From Hyperoodon ampullatus (lineage: Eukaryota > Chordata > Mammalia > Artiodactyla > Ziphiidae), in NCBI GenBank assembly GCA_949752795.1, contig CATKHW010000281.1:1364001-1428000 (forward strand): a DNA stretch of 64,000 bases. The letters run 5' to 3'. Positions 1-12,090 of this stretch are shown piece after piece. Position numbers and translations under genes: made by a program. Every line of letters starts with the position of its first letter. Position 1 is the stretch's first letter. Under the pieces are notes generated by a model that saw only the letters and a list, made by a program, of their open reading frames with translations, was not told the origin of the DNA and ran no database searches.

Positions 1-48
1 GTTCATGGATCATTGAGATAAAAAGGGACATGGAGCATTGTGATTACA

Positions 49-440
49 GGGGTCTTGGAGCTTTGTGATGAGAAGGGTCATGGAGCCTTGTGATGACAAG
101 GCCATGGAACATCGTGATGGCAGGGGTCATGGAGCATTGTTATCAGAGGGTTAATGGAGCATTGTGATGGCAAGGGCATGAGGCATTGTGATGACATGCA
201 TCATGGAGCTTTGTGATGACAAGGGCATGGAGCACTGTGATTACAGGGGTCTTGGAGCATTGTGATGACAAGGGTCATGGAGCCTTGTGATGACAAGGCC
301 GTGGAACGTTGTGATGGCAGAGGTCATGGAGCATTGTTATGACAGGGGTAATGGAGCATTGTGATGACAAGGGCATGGAACATTTGTCTGAAAAGTTTCA
401 TGGATTATTGTGATGAGAGTGGGCATGGAGCATTGTGATG
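49..440. repeat. Higher-order period of about 197 bp in the short satellite
   Basis: The variant string GGGGTCTTGGAGC at 49 returns at 246. It is followed in both places by the same ordered series of variants: GAGCCTTGTGATGACAAGGCC, then a GAAC-type unit, then a GCATTGTTAT unit, then a GGTAATGG link. About eight basic units therefore duplicated together here. The end is approximate. Confidence 0.6.
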
Positions 441-2681
441 ACAAGGGAACGGAACACAGTGATACATGGGTCATGGAGGATTGTAATGACAAGGGCATGG
501 AGCATTGTGATGAGAAGGGCATCGAGCAGTGTGATGACAAGCACCATGGAGCTTTTTGATGACAATGGCATGGAGCATTGTGATGCCAAGGGTCATGGAG
601 CTTTGTGATGACAAAGGTCATGGAGCATTTTGATGACAAGGGCATGGTGCATTGTGATGAGAAGGGCAGGGAGCATTGTGATGACATTGTCATGGACCAA
701 TTTGATGAAAAGGGTCATGGAACATTTTGATGAGAGGCGTTATGTAACATTGTGATGTCAGGGGTCATGGAGCATTTTGATGAAAAGGGTCATGGAGCAT
801 TTTGATGACAGGGGTTATGGAACATTGTGATGTCAGGGATCATCGAACATTGTGATGATAAGTGCATGTAGCATTGTGATGACAGGAGTCATGGAACATT
901 GTGATGACAGGGTTGAGGGAGTATTGTGATGAATAGTGATGTAACATTGTGATATCAGTGGTGAGAGAGCATTTTGATTTGAAGTGCATGGAGCATTGTG
1001 ATGACAAGGTTTATGGAGCATTGTGATGACAAGATTGTGGAGCACTGTGACGACAAGCGCATGGTGCATTGTGATGACATGGGTCATGGAGCATTGTGCT
1101 GACAAGCGCATGGAGCATTGTGATGACAAGGGTCATGGAGCATTGTGCTGAGAATGGCATAGAGCATTGTGATGACAAGGGTCAAAGAGCATTGTGATGA
1201 AAAGTTCATGAAGCATTGTGGTTAAAAAGGTCACAGAGACTGTTGATGACAAGGGCATGGACCATTGTGATGACAAAGGTCATGAAGCCTTGTGATGACT
1301 GGAGTCACGGAGCATTGTGATGACAGGGGTCATGGAGCATTGTGATAACAAGGGCATGGGGCATTGTGATGACAAGGGCATGGAGCATTGGTCTAATAAG
1401 TTTCATGGCTTATTGCAATGACAGTTGGAATGGCGCATTGTGATGACAAGGGCATGGAGCATTGTGATGACCAGGTCATTCATTATTGTGAAGACAGGTG
1501 TCAGGGAGCATTGTGATGACATATGTAATGGCCCATTGTGATGACAATGCCATGGAGCATTGTGATGCCAAGTGTCATGGAGGATTCTGATGACAAAGGT
1601 AATGGAGCATTGAGATGACAATGGCTTGGAGCATTGTGGTGACAAGGGTCAGGGAGCATTGTGCTGACAAGTGCATGGAAAATTGTGATGACAAGGGACA
1701 TGGAGCATTCTGATGACAAGCTTGTGGAGTATTTTGATGACAATGGGATGGAGCATTGGGATGAAAACGGCATGGTGCATTTAGATGAAAAAGGCATGGA
1801 GCCTTTTTGTGACAGGGTTCAAGGAGCATTCTGATGACAAGTGTCAGGGAGCATTGGGATGACAAGTGTATCGAGAATTGTGATGACAAAGGTCATGGAG
1901 CATTGTGATGAAAAGGGCATGGAGTATTGTGATGACAGGCATCATGGAGCATTGTGATGACAAGTGTTATGGAACATTGTGTTCACAAGGGTTTGGAGCA
2001 TTGTGATGACAGAGGTCATGGATCATTTTGATTTCAAGGAGCATGGAGCATTGTGATGACAAGGGCATGGAGCAATGTGATCTCAAGGTTCATGGAGGAT
2101 TGTGATGGCAATGGTAATGGAGTATTGTGATGACAAGTGCATAGAACATTGTAATGACAAGGTCATGTAGCATTTTGCTGACAAAGGCATGGAGCATTGT
2201 GATGACAGGTGTCATGGAGCACTGTGATGACAAGCGTCACGGAGCATTGTGATTACAGGGGTCATGGAGCATTGGGATGACAAGGGCATGCATCATTGTG
2301 ATGACAAGTGTCATGGAGCATTGGGCTGAAAATGTTCATGGAGTATTGTGATGACGGGGGTCATGGAGCATTGTGATGACTAGGGAATGGAGCATTGTGA
2401 TGACAAGAGTCCCGGATCATTGTGTTGTCAGGTGATATTGAGCGTTGTGATGACTGTGGTCATGGAGCATTGTGATGATATTGGTCATGGAGCATTGTGA
2501 TGAGAAGGTCATGGAGTATTGTGAAGACAGGTGTCAGGGATCATTGTGATGACATATGTCATGTTCCATTGTGATGACAATAGCACGGAGCATTGTGATG
2601 CCAAGTGTCATGGAGGATTGTTGTGACAAAGGTAAAAGAGCATTGTGATGATAAGCGCATGGAGCATTGAGATGACAAGGG

Positions 2682-3400
2682 CCATTGATAATTTTAATGT
2701 CCATGTCGTGAAACATTGTGATGACAAGTGCATGGAGCTTCCTATGACAGGGGTCATGGAGCATTGCGATGACAACTGCATGGAGTATTGTTATGACAAG
2801 AGCATATAACATTGTGATGAGAATTGCCATGGAACATTGTGATGACAAGGACGTGGAGAAATGTGAGGACAAGGGACATTGAGCTTTGAGATGACCAGGG
2901 CATGGAGCATTGTGATGGCAAAACCGTGGAGCATTGTGATGAGAAGACCATGGGTAATTGTGATGACGAGCATCATGGAGCACTGTAATGACAAGGGGCA
3001 TGAAGCATTGTGATGACAGGTGTCAGGGAGCATTGTGATGACAGGGGTCATGGAGCATTGTGATGACAAGGGCATGGAGCATTGTGATGACAAGGGTACG
3101 GAACATTGTGATGAAAAGTGCCATTGAGAATTTTGATGATAAAGTCGTGAAGCATTGTGATGACAAACACTTGGAGCTTGCTATGACAGGGGTCATGGAA
3201 CATTGCAATGACAAGTGCATGGAGAATTGTGATGAAACGAGCATGTAACTTTGTGATGAGAAGTGTCATGTAGCATTGTGATGACAAGTACGTGGAGAAT
3301 TGTTATGACAAGGGACATGGAGCATTGTGATAACCAGGGAATGGAGCATTGTGATGACAGGGGTCATGGAGCATTATTATGACAAGGGCCATGGTGCATT
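2682..3400. repeat. Higher-order period of about 439 bp in the short satellite
   Basis: The unusual unit CCATTGATAATTTTAATG at 2682 corresponds to CCATTGAGAATTTTGATG at 3121. Both are followed by the same succession of rare variants: a TCGTGAA link, GGAGCTT then CTATGACAGGGGTC, an AGCATATAAC/AGCATGTAAC unit, and an ACGTGGAGAA unit. This is a diverged duplication of about 18 basic units next to the boundary with the long satellite. Confidence 0.6.
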
Positions 3401-3412
3401 CTGATATAAGAT
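3400..3412. other. Boundary between short and long satellites
   Basis: The last short-satellite unit (CATGGTGCATTCTGAT) runs straight into ATAAGATATCACTTATGA, a point inside the long monomer (elsewhere preceded by AAACTTATC). No unique sequence or target-site duplication lies between them. The two families share only the few bases around TGAT/TCAT. I place the junction at 3405/3406 and use this phase for all long monomers below. Confidence 0.8.
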
Positions 3413-5147
3413 ATCACTTATGAAGGAAATGTAAACCTGGCTACATATGAACTGAATTAGGAAAGAGAACAGAGTCTCAGATTTAGAAAACACACTTATG
3501 CTTGCTTAAGGGGGAAGGAGAGGCGGGGAGACACACAAAACCAGAGTTTGATATTAACACAGGTACCGTTCCATAATCCAAATACAGAAGAGACAAGCCC
3601 GACTCCTTCCTCAGTGAATGGGACTCAACACCCCTATTCCCCACAGAGAAATATATCTGACTAGTAAGGATCTTAAAACCTATGTATTGATATGTCTCCA
3701 TAAGGGAACCAAGTGTGTCTAGAATGACATAAACACGGCAGTGAGAATCAGCTCAAACCCACTATAAAAAGGAATTTCAAAACAAAACAAAGAAACAGTG
3801 AAATTCTTACACAACACCTTCAGGGGTTCTGATGAAACTTGGAATGACCCTATCTACAACAACAGCTGGATGTGGCATAAGGCTGTTCACCTGGGACTGA
3901 GAGGATTGGTTAGATTGGGTGAGAAAATGCAGACGCTTTAAAGCAATAATGCCTGCCACTGATTCCATGGTTCCCAACTCTCCAGGTAGAAGGGAATATC
4001 ACTAAGGTTATAACATGTATGGGAAACCTAGAGAATGGACACCCTCTGATGGTGAAAGGTTTCTAAAACTCTACTAATGTTTTTCTCTTCATGTGCTGCA
4101 GCTTGACATTCCAACAGCTTTAATATCAATCTCCCAACTTGGAGAGTCAGCCCCTATAACCTCCTGGTTCGCACAGTTGGCACATTGTGCAGAGGATATA
4201 AGGGAAGAGGGAGAACCAATGAGAGAGTAGCTATAGGCATTTGGAAGGCCACATGTCACTCTAATTTCCCATTACGAAGAAGAATTAAACAAACTCTCAG
4301 CCTGCCCCACCCCCATAACTGGTATAGGTCCTGAAGCAAAATTGTGGGTTTAAGGTCAGCTCACAAAAACACAAGTTGAAAAATGGAGCTCAGGGGCACA
4401 GCAATTCACTAACTTGCAGAGTTATACAGGACTACTCTCTTCCAAAAATCTGTTGAGAAAAAGCCATGAGGCGGACTTGAAAATGAGGGAGATTTGCACA
4501 AAAGAGATTTCCAGAAGTACATTGGAATCGCCGTTAAACACAGGAAAAGCATCACAACTTCGACAATTATGGAATTATCCATAAAGGGCACAAGCGTTTT
4601 CTCCTGAATATATTCAGGAGAAAACGCATACACCCATTTTAGCCAACCAAGCAACCGCACAATGCAAACCTGCACTACAAAGAAGTATCACTTCCCACCA
4701 GTCAAAAGGGATATCCGTAAAATGTGTAAAAACCAGAAAGGCAAGAGGGGCTCTAGAGAACAGGGAGCCTTGTTATGCTGATCGGTGGGATGCAGATTGC
4801 CAACAGCCACTCTGGAGCAGTGCATTGTGTTCCCTAAAAGAATAAAACAACAGAGCTTCACAACCTAAGGCACTTCCAGTCATGGGAATATACCTTGGGG
4901 AAATTGAAAATCAATAAGACACAGCCAACCCAAAATATAGGGCAGCACTGCATACAAGAACCTCGACTTCGGGACACCTTAAATATCCCAGTAAAGAAAA
5001 AAAATAGTAAAGAAATTGCGGTACATACGTATGATGGAATATCCCTCAGCCATGAAATCAATGTCATAAGGACATTAGAAGCATAATGAGTGGATTCATG
5101 TACGATGATTCTAACTGAAATAAGTCACACAGAAAAAGAAACTTATC
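3406..5147 (+). repeat. Long-satellite monomer U1 (edge, divergent)
   Basis: First monomer after the boundary and the most diverged complete copy by eye. It has GGAAATGTAAACCTGGC where others have GATCCTGTAAACATGGC, AACAACAGCTGG, and an eroded palindrome near 4571-4644 (CATAAAGGGCACAAGCG against CGCATACACCC). The ORF2-like tail and stop are damaged. Edge decay is expected where unequal exchange no longer homogenises. Confidence 0.9.
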
Positions 5148-6886
5148 ATAAGATATCACTTATGAAGATCCTGTAAACATGGCTACACTTGAACTGAGTT
5201 AGGAAAGAGAACTGTGTCTCACATTTAGAAAAGACTCTTTTGCCTGCTTAAGGGGGAAGGAGAGGTGGGGTGATGCATAAAACCAGAGTTTGATATAAGC
5301 ACTGGTACCGTTCCAAAAACCAACTATGGAATAGACAAGACCTACACCTTCCTCAGTGAAAGGGACTCAAAACCCCATATTTCCCGCAGAGGAATATATC
5401 TGACTAGTAAGAATCTTAAAACCTATGTATTGATATGTCTCCGTAAGGGAATCAAGTGTGTCTAGACTGGCATAAACATGGCAGCGAGAATCAGTACAAA
5501 CCCACTATAAAAAGGAATTTCACAAACAAAACAAAAAAACTGGGAAATTCTTTACAATTCCTTCAGGATCTCTGATGAAACCTGGAATGACCCTATCTAA
5601 AATTACAGCTGGATGTGGCATAAGGAGAGACACTTGGGACGGAGATTATTGGTGAGATTGGGTGAGCAAATGCAGACCCTTTAAAGCACAAATGCCTGGC
5701 ACCCATTCCATGGGTCCAAACTCTCCAGGTTGAAGGGAATATAACTACAGCTATAACATGTACGGGAAACCTAGAGAACGGACACACTGTGAATACGAAA
5801 GGTTTCTAAAACTCAACGAATAGTCCCTCTCCTGGTGCTCCGGTTTGACTTTCCATCTGCTTTACTATCAATCTCCCAACATGGAGAGACAGCCCCTTTA
5901 ACCTCCTGGTTCGCACAGGTTTCCAATATGGCAGAGGATGAAAGGGAAGAGGGAGAACCAATGAGAGAGTAGCTGTTAGTCATTTGGACGGGCACATATC
6001 ACTCTAATTTCCCGGCAAGAAGAATAATTAACCAAAGTCTCAGCAACCCACCGGGAACCAGTATAGGTCCTGAACCAAAATTTTGGACTTGCGGTCAGCT
6101 CACCAAAAACGAGTTGAAAAATGGAGCTCAGGGGCACAGCAATTCACAAACTGGCCGAGTAATAAAGGACAACTATCGTCCAAAAATCTGTTGAGGGAAG
6201 GCAACGAGGCGGACTTGAAAGCGAGGCAGAATAGCAGGAAACAGATTTCAAGAGGTACGTTGGAATCGCCTTTAAAGCACAGGAAGAGGGGCACAACTTC
6301 GACAATGATGCACTTGGCCAAAAAGGGCGTATGCGTTTTCTCCTGAATATATTCAGGAGAAAACGCATACGCCCTTTTTGGCCAAGCAAGCAAGCGGGCA
6401 ATGCAAATCTGCACTACAAAGAAGTATCACTTCCCACCGGTCAAAAGGGACATCCACAAGATGTGTAAAAACCAGAAAGGCAAGACAGGCCCTGGAGAAC
6501 AGGGAGCCTTGTTATGCTGATGGTCGGGATGTAAATTGCCAACTGCCCCTCTGGAGGAGTGCATTGTGTTCCCTAAAACAAGTAAACAACAGAGCTACAG
6601 AGCCAAGGGCGCTTCCAGTCTAGGGAATATACCTTGGGAAAACTGAAAATCAATAAGACAGAGCCACTCCAAAATTTAGGGCCGCACTGTTTACAAGGAC
6701 CTCAACTTGGGTACAGCTTAAATATCCCAGGAAATATAAAAATGGTTCAAAAAATTGTGGTACTTACGTACGATGGAATATCCCTCAGCCATGAAATCAA
6801 TGTCATAAGACCAGTAGCAGCAAAATAGGTGGATCCAGGTATGATGATTCAAAGTGAAATAAGTCACACAGAGAAAGAAACTTATC
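5148..6886 (+). repeat. Long-satellite monomer U2 (transitional)
   Basis: The left part carries private changes (CTATCTAAAATTACAGC, GGGACGGAGATTATTGG). The part right of the palindrome is type C: CACAAGATGTG and the 81-codon frame at 6378-6623 match U5 at 11582-11827. The palindrome is perfect at 6313-6386. Confidence 0.9.
6313..6386. repeat. Perfect 74-bp palindrome (U2)
   Basis: Inverted repeat with no spacer. Outer arms are CTTGGCCAAAAAGGGC and its complement; the centre is CCTGAATATATTCAGG. Pairing fails at the next base outward (A against C). Cruciform or hairpin formation is possible. Confidence 0.95.
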
Positions 6887-8627
6887 ATAAGATATCACTT
6901 ATGAAGATCCTGTAAACATGGCTACACTTGAACTGAGTTAGGAAAGAGAACAGTGTCTCACATTTAGAAAACACTCTTATGCCTGCTTAAGGGGGAAGGA
7001 GAGGTGGGGTGATGCATAAAACCAGAGTTTGATATAAGCACAGGTACTGTACCAAAAAACAAATATGGAATAGACAAGACCTACACCTTCCTCAGTGAAA
7101 GGGACTCAAAACCCCATATTTCCCACAGAGGAATATATCTGACCAGTAAGAATCTTAAAACCTATGTATTGATATGTCTCCGTAAGGGAATCAAGTGTGT
7201 CTAGACTGGCATAAACATGGCAGCGAGAATCAGCTCAAACCAACTATAAAAAGGAATTGCAAAAAGAAAACAAAAAAAAACTGGGAAATTCTTTACAATT
7301 CCTTTAGGGTCTCTGATGAAACCTGGAATGACCCTATCTACAATGACAGTTGGATGTGGCATAAGGAGAGACACTTGGGACTGAGACGACTGGTGAGATT
7401 GGGTGAGAAAATGAAGACCCTTTAAACCACAAATGCATGGCACCCATTCCATGGGTCCCAGCTCTCCAGGTTGAAGGGAATATTACTACAGATATAACAT
7501 GTACGGGAAACCTAGAGAACGGACACACTGTGAATTACAAAGGTTTCTAAAACTCAACGAATAGTCCCTCTCCTGGTGCTCCGGTTTGACTTTCCATCTG
7601 CTTTACTATCAACCTCCCAACTTGGAGAGACAGCCCCTTTAACCTCCTGGTTCGCACAGGTTGCCAATTTGGGAGATGATGAATGGGAAGAGGCAGATCC
7701 AATGAGTGAGTAGCTGTTAGGCATTTGAACGGGCACATATCACTCTAACTTCCCGGCAGGAAGAAGAATTAACCAAAGTCTAAGCCACCCACCGGGAACC
7801 AGCATAGGTCCTGAACCAAAATGTTGGACTTGTGGTCAGCTCACCAAAAACGAGTTGAAAAATGGAGCTCAAGGGCACAGCAATTCACAATCTTGCCGAG
7901 TAATAAAGGACAACTATCGTCCAAAAGTCTGTTAAGGGAAGGCAACGAGGCGGACGTGAAAGTGAGGCAGAATAGCAGGAAACAGATTTCAAGAGGTACG
8001 TTGGAATCGCCTTTAAAGCACAGGAAGAGGGTCACAACATCGACAATGATGCACTTGGCCAAAAAGGGCATATGCGTTTTCTCCTGAATATATTCAGGAG
8101 AAAACGCATGCGCCCTTTTTGGCCAAACAAGCAAGCGGGCAATGCAAATCTGCACTACAAAGAAGTATCACTTCCCACCGGTCAAAAGGGACATCCACAA
8201 AATGTGTAAAAACCAGAAAGGCAAGACAGGCCCTGGAGAACAGGGAGCCTTGTTATGCTGATGGGTGGGATGTAAATTGCCAACTGCCTCTCTGGAGGAG
8301 TACATTGTGTTCCCTAAAACAAGTAAAGAACCGAGCTACAGAGCCAAGGGCACTTCCAGTCTGGGGAATATACCTTGGGAAAACTGAAAATCAATAAGAC
8401 AGAGCCACCCCAAAATTTAGGGCTGCACAGCTTACAAGGACCTCAACTTGGGTACACCTTAAATATCCCAGGAAATATAAAAATGGTTCAAAAAATTGTG
8501 GTACTTACGTACGATGGAATATCCCTTAGCCATGAAATCAATGTCATAAGACCAGTAGCAGCAAAATGGGTGGATTCAGGTACGATGATTCTAAGTGAAA
8601 TAAGTCACACAGAAAAAGAAACTTATC
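6887..8627 (+). repeat. Long-satellite monomer U3, type A1
   Basis: Type A markers: AGGTACTGTACCAAAAAAC, GGCGGACGTGAAAGTGAGG, CACAATCTTGCCGAG. The palindrome has two mismatches (GGGCATATGCG against CGCATGCGCCC). First A of the trimeric repeat. Confidence 0.9.
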
Positions 8628-10351
8628 ATAAGATATCACTTATGAAGATCCTGTAAACATGGCTACAATTGAACTGAGTTAGGAAAGAGAACAGTGTCTC
8701 ACATTTAGAAAACACTCTTATGCCTGCTTAAGGGGGAAGGAGAGGTGGGGTGATGCATAAAACCAGAGTTTGATATAAGCACAGGTACCGTTCCAAAAAC
8801 CAACTATGGAATAGACAAGACCTACACCTTCCTCAGTGAAAGGGTCTCAAAACACCATATTTCCCACAGAGGAATATATCTAACCAGTAAGAATCTTAAA
8901 ACCTATGTATTGATATGTCTCCATAAGGGAATCAAGTGTGTCTAGACTGGCATAAACATGGCAGTGAGAATCAGCTCAAACCCACTATAAAAAGGAATTT
9001 CAAAAACAAAACAAAAAAACTGGGAAATTCTTTACAATTCCTTCAGGGTCTCTGATGAAACCTGGAATGACCCTATCAACAATGACACCTGGATGTGGCA
9101 TAAGGAGGGACACTTGGGACTGAGACGATTGGTGAGATTGGGTGAGCAAATGCAGACCCTTTAAAGCACAAATGCCTGGCACCCATTCCATGGGTCCCAA
9201 CTCTCCAGGTTGAAGGGAATATTACTACAGCTATAATATGTACGGGAAACTTAGAGAACGGACTCACTGTGAATACGAAAGGTTTCTAAAACTCAACGAA
9301 TAGTCCCTCTCCTGGTGCTCCGGTTTGACTTTCCATCTGGTTTACTATCAATCTCCCAACTTGGAGAGAGAGCCCCTTTAACCTCCAGGTTCGCACAGGT
9401 TTCCAATTTGGCAGAGGATGAAAGGAAAGAGTGAGAACCAATGAGAGAGTAGCTGTTAGGCATTTGGACGGGCACATATCAATCTAACTTCCTGGCAGGA
9501 AGAAGAATTAACCAAAGTCTCAGCCACCCACCGGGAACCAGCATAGGTCCTAAACCAAAATTTTGGTCTTGCGGTCAGCTCACCAAAAACGAGTTGAAAA
9601 ATGGAGCTCAGTGGCACCGCAATTCACAAACTGGCCAAGTAATAAAGGACAACAATCGTCCAAAAATCTGTTGAGGGAAGGCAACGAGGCGGACTTGAAA
9701 GCGAGGCAGAATAGCAGGAAACAGATTTCAAGAGGTACGTTGGAATCGCCTTTAAAGCACAGGAAGAGGGGCACAACTTCGACAATGATGCACTTGGCCA
9801 AAAAGGGCATATGCGTTTTCTCCTGAATATATTCAGGAGAAAACACATACGCCCTTTTGGCCAAGCAAACAAGCGGGCAATGCAAATCTGCACTACAAAG
9901 AAGTATCACTTCTCACCGGTCAAAAGGGACATCCACAAAATGTGTAAAAACCAGAAAGGCAAGACAGGCCCTGGAGAACAGGGAGCCTTGTTATGCAGAT
10001 GGGCGGGATGTAAATTTGGAGGAGTGCATTGTGTTCCGTAAATGAAGTAAACAACAGAGCTATAGAGCCAAGGGCTCTTCCAGTCTAGGGAATATACCTT
10101 GGGAAAACTGAAAATCAATAAGACAGAGCCACCCCAAAATTTAGGGCTGCACTGCTTACAAGGACCTCAACTTGGGTACACCTTAAATATCCCAGGAAAT
10201 ATAAAAATGGTTCAAAAAATTGTGGTACTTACGTATGATGGAATATCCCTCAGCCATGAAATCAATGTCATAAGACCAGTAGCAGCAAAATGGGTGGATT
10301 CAGGTACGATGATTCTAAGTGAAATAAATCACACAGAAAAAGAAACTTATC
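8628..10351 (+). repeat. Long-satellite monomer U4, type B1, 14-bp deletion
   Basis: Type B markers: GGCTACAATTGAAC, TATCAACAATGACACC, CTTCTCACCGG. It is 1,724 bp long because 14 bp are missing at about 10015, where GATGTAAATTTGGAGG replaces the longer form with GCCAACTGCCTCTC. The palindrome arms differ (GGGCATATGCG, ACACATACGCCC, one A:T pair fewer on the right). Confidence 0.9.
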
Positions 10352-10380
10352 ATAAGATATCACTTATGAAGATCCTGTAA
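9811..10380 (+). pseudogene. L1 ORF2 C-terminal remnant, frameshifted (U4)
   Basis: Frame 9811-10041 reads MQICTTKKYHFSPVK and TGPGEQGALLC, matching the order of the L1 ORF2p segment before and within the Cys-rich domain. The frame then shifts, and 10099-10380 carries the tail YDGISLSHEINVIRP, a conserved W, MILSEINHTEK and the stop. The 14-bp deletion at about 10015 lies between the parts. There is no start codon context or complete domain, so it is a decayed fragment and not a gene. Confidence 0.78.
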
Positions 10381-12090
10381 ACATGGCTACACTTGAACTG
10401 AGTTAGGAAAGAGAACAGTGTCTCACATTTAGAAAACACTCTTATGCCTGCTTAAGGGGGAAGGAGAGGTGGGGTGATGCATAAAACCAGAGTTTGATAT
10501 AAGCACAGGTACCATTCCAAAAACCAACTATGGAATAGACAAGACCTACACCTTCCTCAGTGAAAGGGACTCAAAACCCCATATTTCCCGCAGAGGAATA
10601 TATCTGACTAGTAAGAATCTTAAAACCTATGTATTGATATGTCTCCGTAAGGGAATCAAGTGTGTCTAGACTGGCATAAACATGGCAGCGAGAATCAGCT
10701 CAAACCGACGATAAAAAGGAATTTCAAAAACAAAACAAAAAAACTGGGAAATTCTTTACAATTCCTTCAGGGTCTCTGATGAAACCTGGAATGACCCTAT
10801 CTACAATGACAGTTGGATGTGGCATAAGGACGGACACTTGGGACTGAGACGATTGGTGAGATTGGGTGAGCAAATGCAGTCCCATTAAAGAACAAATGCC
10901 TGGCACCCATTCCATGGGTCCCAACTCTCCAGGTTGAAGGGAATATTACTACAGCTATAACATGTACGGGAAACCTAGAGAACGGACACACTGTGAATAC
11001 GAAAGGTTTCTAAAACTCAACGAATAGTCCCTCTCCTGGTGCTCCGGTTTGACTTTCCATCTGCTTTACTATCAACCTCCCAACTTGGAGAGACAGCCCC
11101 TTTAACCTCCTGGTTCGCACAGGTTGCCAATTTGGGAGAGGATGAAAGGGAATAGGCAGATCCAATGAGTGAGTAGCTGTTAGGCATTTGGACGGGCAAA
11201 TATCACTCTAACTTCCCGGCAGGAAGAAGAATTAACCAAAGTCTCAGCCACCCACCGGGAACCATTATAGTTCCTGAACCAAAATTTTGGACTTGCGGTC
11301 AGCTCACGAAAAACGAGTTGAAAAATGGAGCTCAGGGGCACAGCAATTCACAAACTGGCCAAGTAATAAAGGACAACTATCGTCCAAAAATCTGTTGAGG
11401 GAAGGCAACGAGGCGGAATTGAAAGCGAGGCAGAATAGCAGTAAACAGATTTCAAGAGGTACGTTGGAATCGCCTTTAAAGCACAGGAAGAGGGGCACAA
11501 CTTCGACAATGATGCACTTGGCCAAAAAGGGCGTATGCGTTTTCTCCTGAATATATTCAGGAGAAAACGCATCCGCCCTTTTTGGCCAAGCAAGCAAGCG
11601 GGCAATGCAAATCTGCACTACAAAGAAGTATCACTTCCCACCGGTCAAAAGGGACATCCACAAGATGTGTAAAAACCAGAAAGGCAAGACAGGCCCTGGA
11701 GAACAGGGAGCCTTGTTATGCTGATGGTCGGGATGTAAATTGCCAACTGCCTCTCTGGAGGAGTGCATTGTGTTCCCTAAAACAAGTAAACAACAGAGCT
11801 ACAGAGCCAAGGGCACTTCCAGTCTAGGGAATATACCTTGGGAAAACTGAAAATCAATAAGACAGAGCCACTCCAAAATTTAGGGCTGCACTGTTTACAA
11901 GGACCTCAACATGGGTACACCTTAAATATCCCAGGAAATATAAAAATGGTTCCAAAAATTGTGGTACTTACGTACGATGGAATATCCCTCAGCCATGAAA
12001 TCAATGTCATAAGACCAGTAGCAGCAAAATAGGTGGATCCAGGTATGATGATTCAAAGTGAAATAAGTCACACAGAAAAAGAAACTTATC
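10352..12090 (+). repeat. Long-satellite monomer U5, type C1
   Basis: Type C markers: AACCATTATAGTTCCTG, TAGCAGTAAACAG, CACAAGATGTG. The palindrome has a single mismatch (CGCATCCGCCC). Confidence 0.9.

Larger units (their letters stand above)
1..3405. repeat. Short-period satellite, 24-26 bp unit
   Basis: Tandem array of a degenerate 24-26 bp unit whose core is GCATTGTGATGACAAGGG preceded by TCATGGA. Unit length changes with the link between cores (GGGCATGG, GGGTCATGG, GGGGTCATGG). Copies differ by scattered substitutions (for example GCATTGTTATGACAG, GCTTTGTGATGAGAA), so this is old or weakly homogenised. Longer nested periods are visible inside it (about 197, 439 and 1,005-1,034 bp). The reverse strand gives long stop-poor frames rich in HHNAP and ITMLH, which only restate the repeat. 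It continues beyond the left end of the window. I do not recognise the family. Confidence 0.95.

Noticed and set aside
337..3287. Minus-strand open frames of 60-155 codons rich in HHNAP and ITMLH
   Set aside because: They are translations of the 24-26 bp repeat in shifting frames. Several overlap one another, and none has a domain or independent start.
6313..6386. Intrinsic transcription terminator or transposon inverted-repeat end
   Set aside because: The inverted repeat has no loop and no U-tract in a bacterial context. It has no partner copy bounding an element and no target-site duplication.
6100..6414. Recurring 104-codon minus-strand frame (FSPEYIQEK, LFLCFKGDSNV), seen in more than twenty units
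   Set aside because: It spans the palindrome, runs antisense to the L1 remnant, is disrupted differently between monomer types, and its persistence follows from near-identical repeat copies.
6378..6623. Recurring 81-codon plus-strand frame starting MAKQASGQCKSALQ
   Set aside because: It is out of frame with the recognisable L1 ORF2 reading of the same bases and has no domain of its own.
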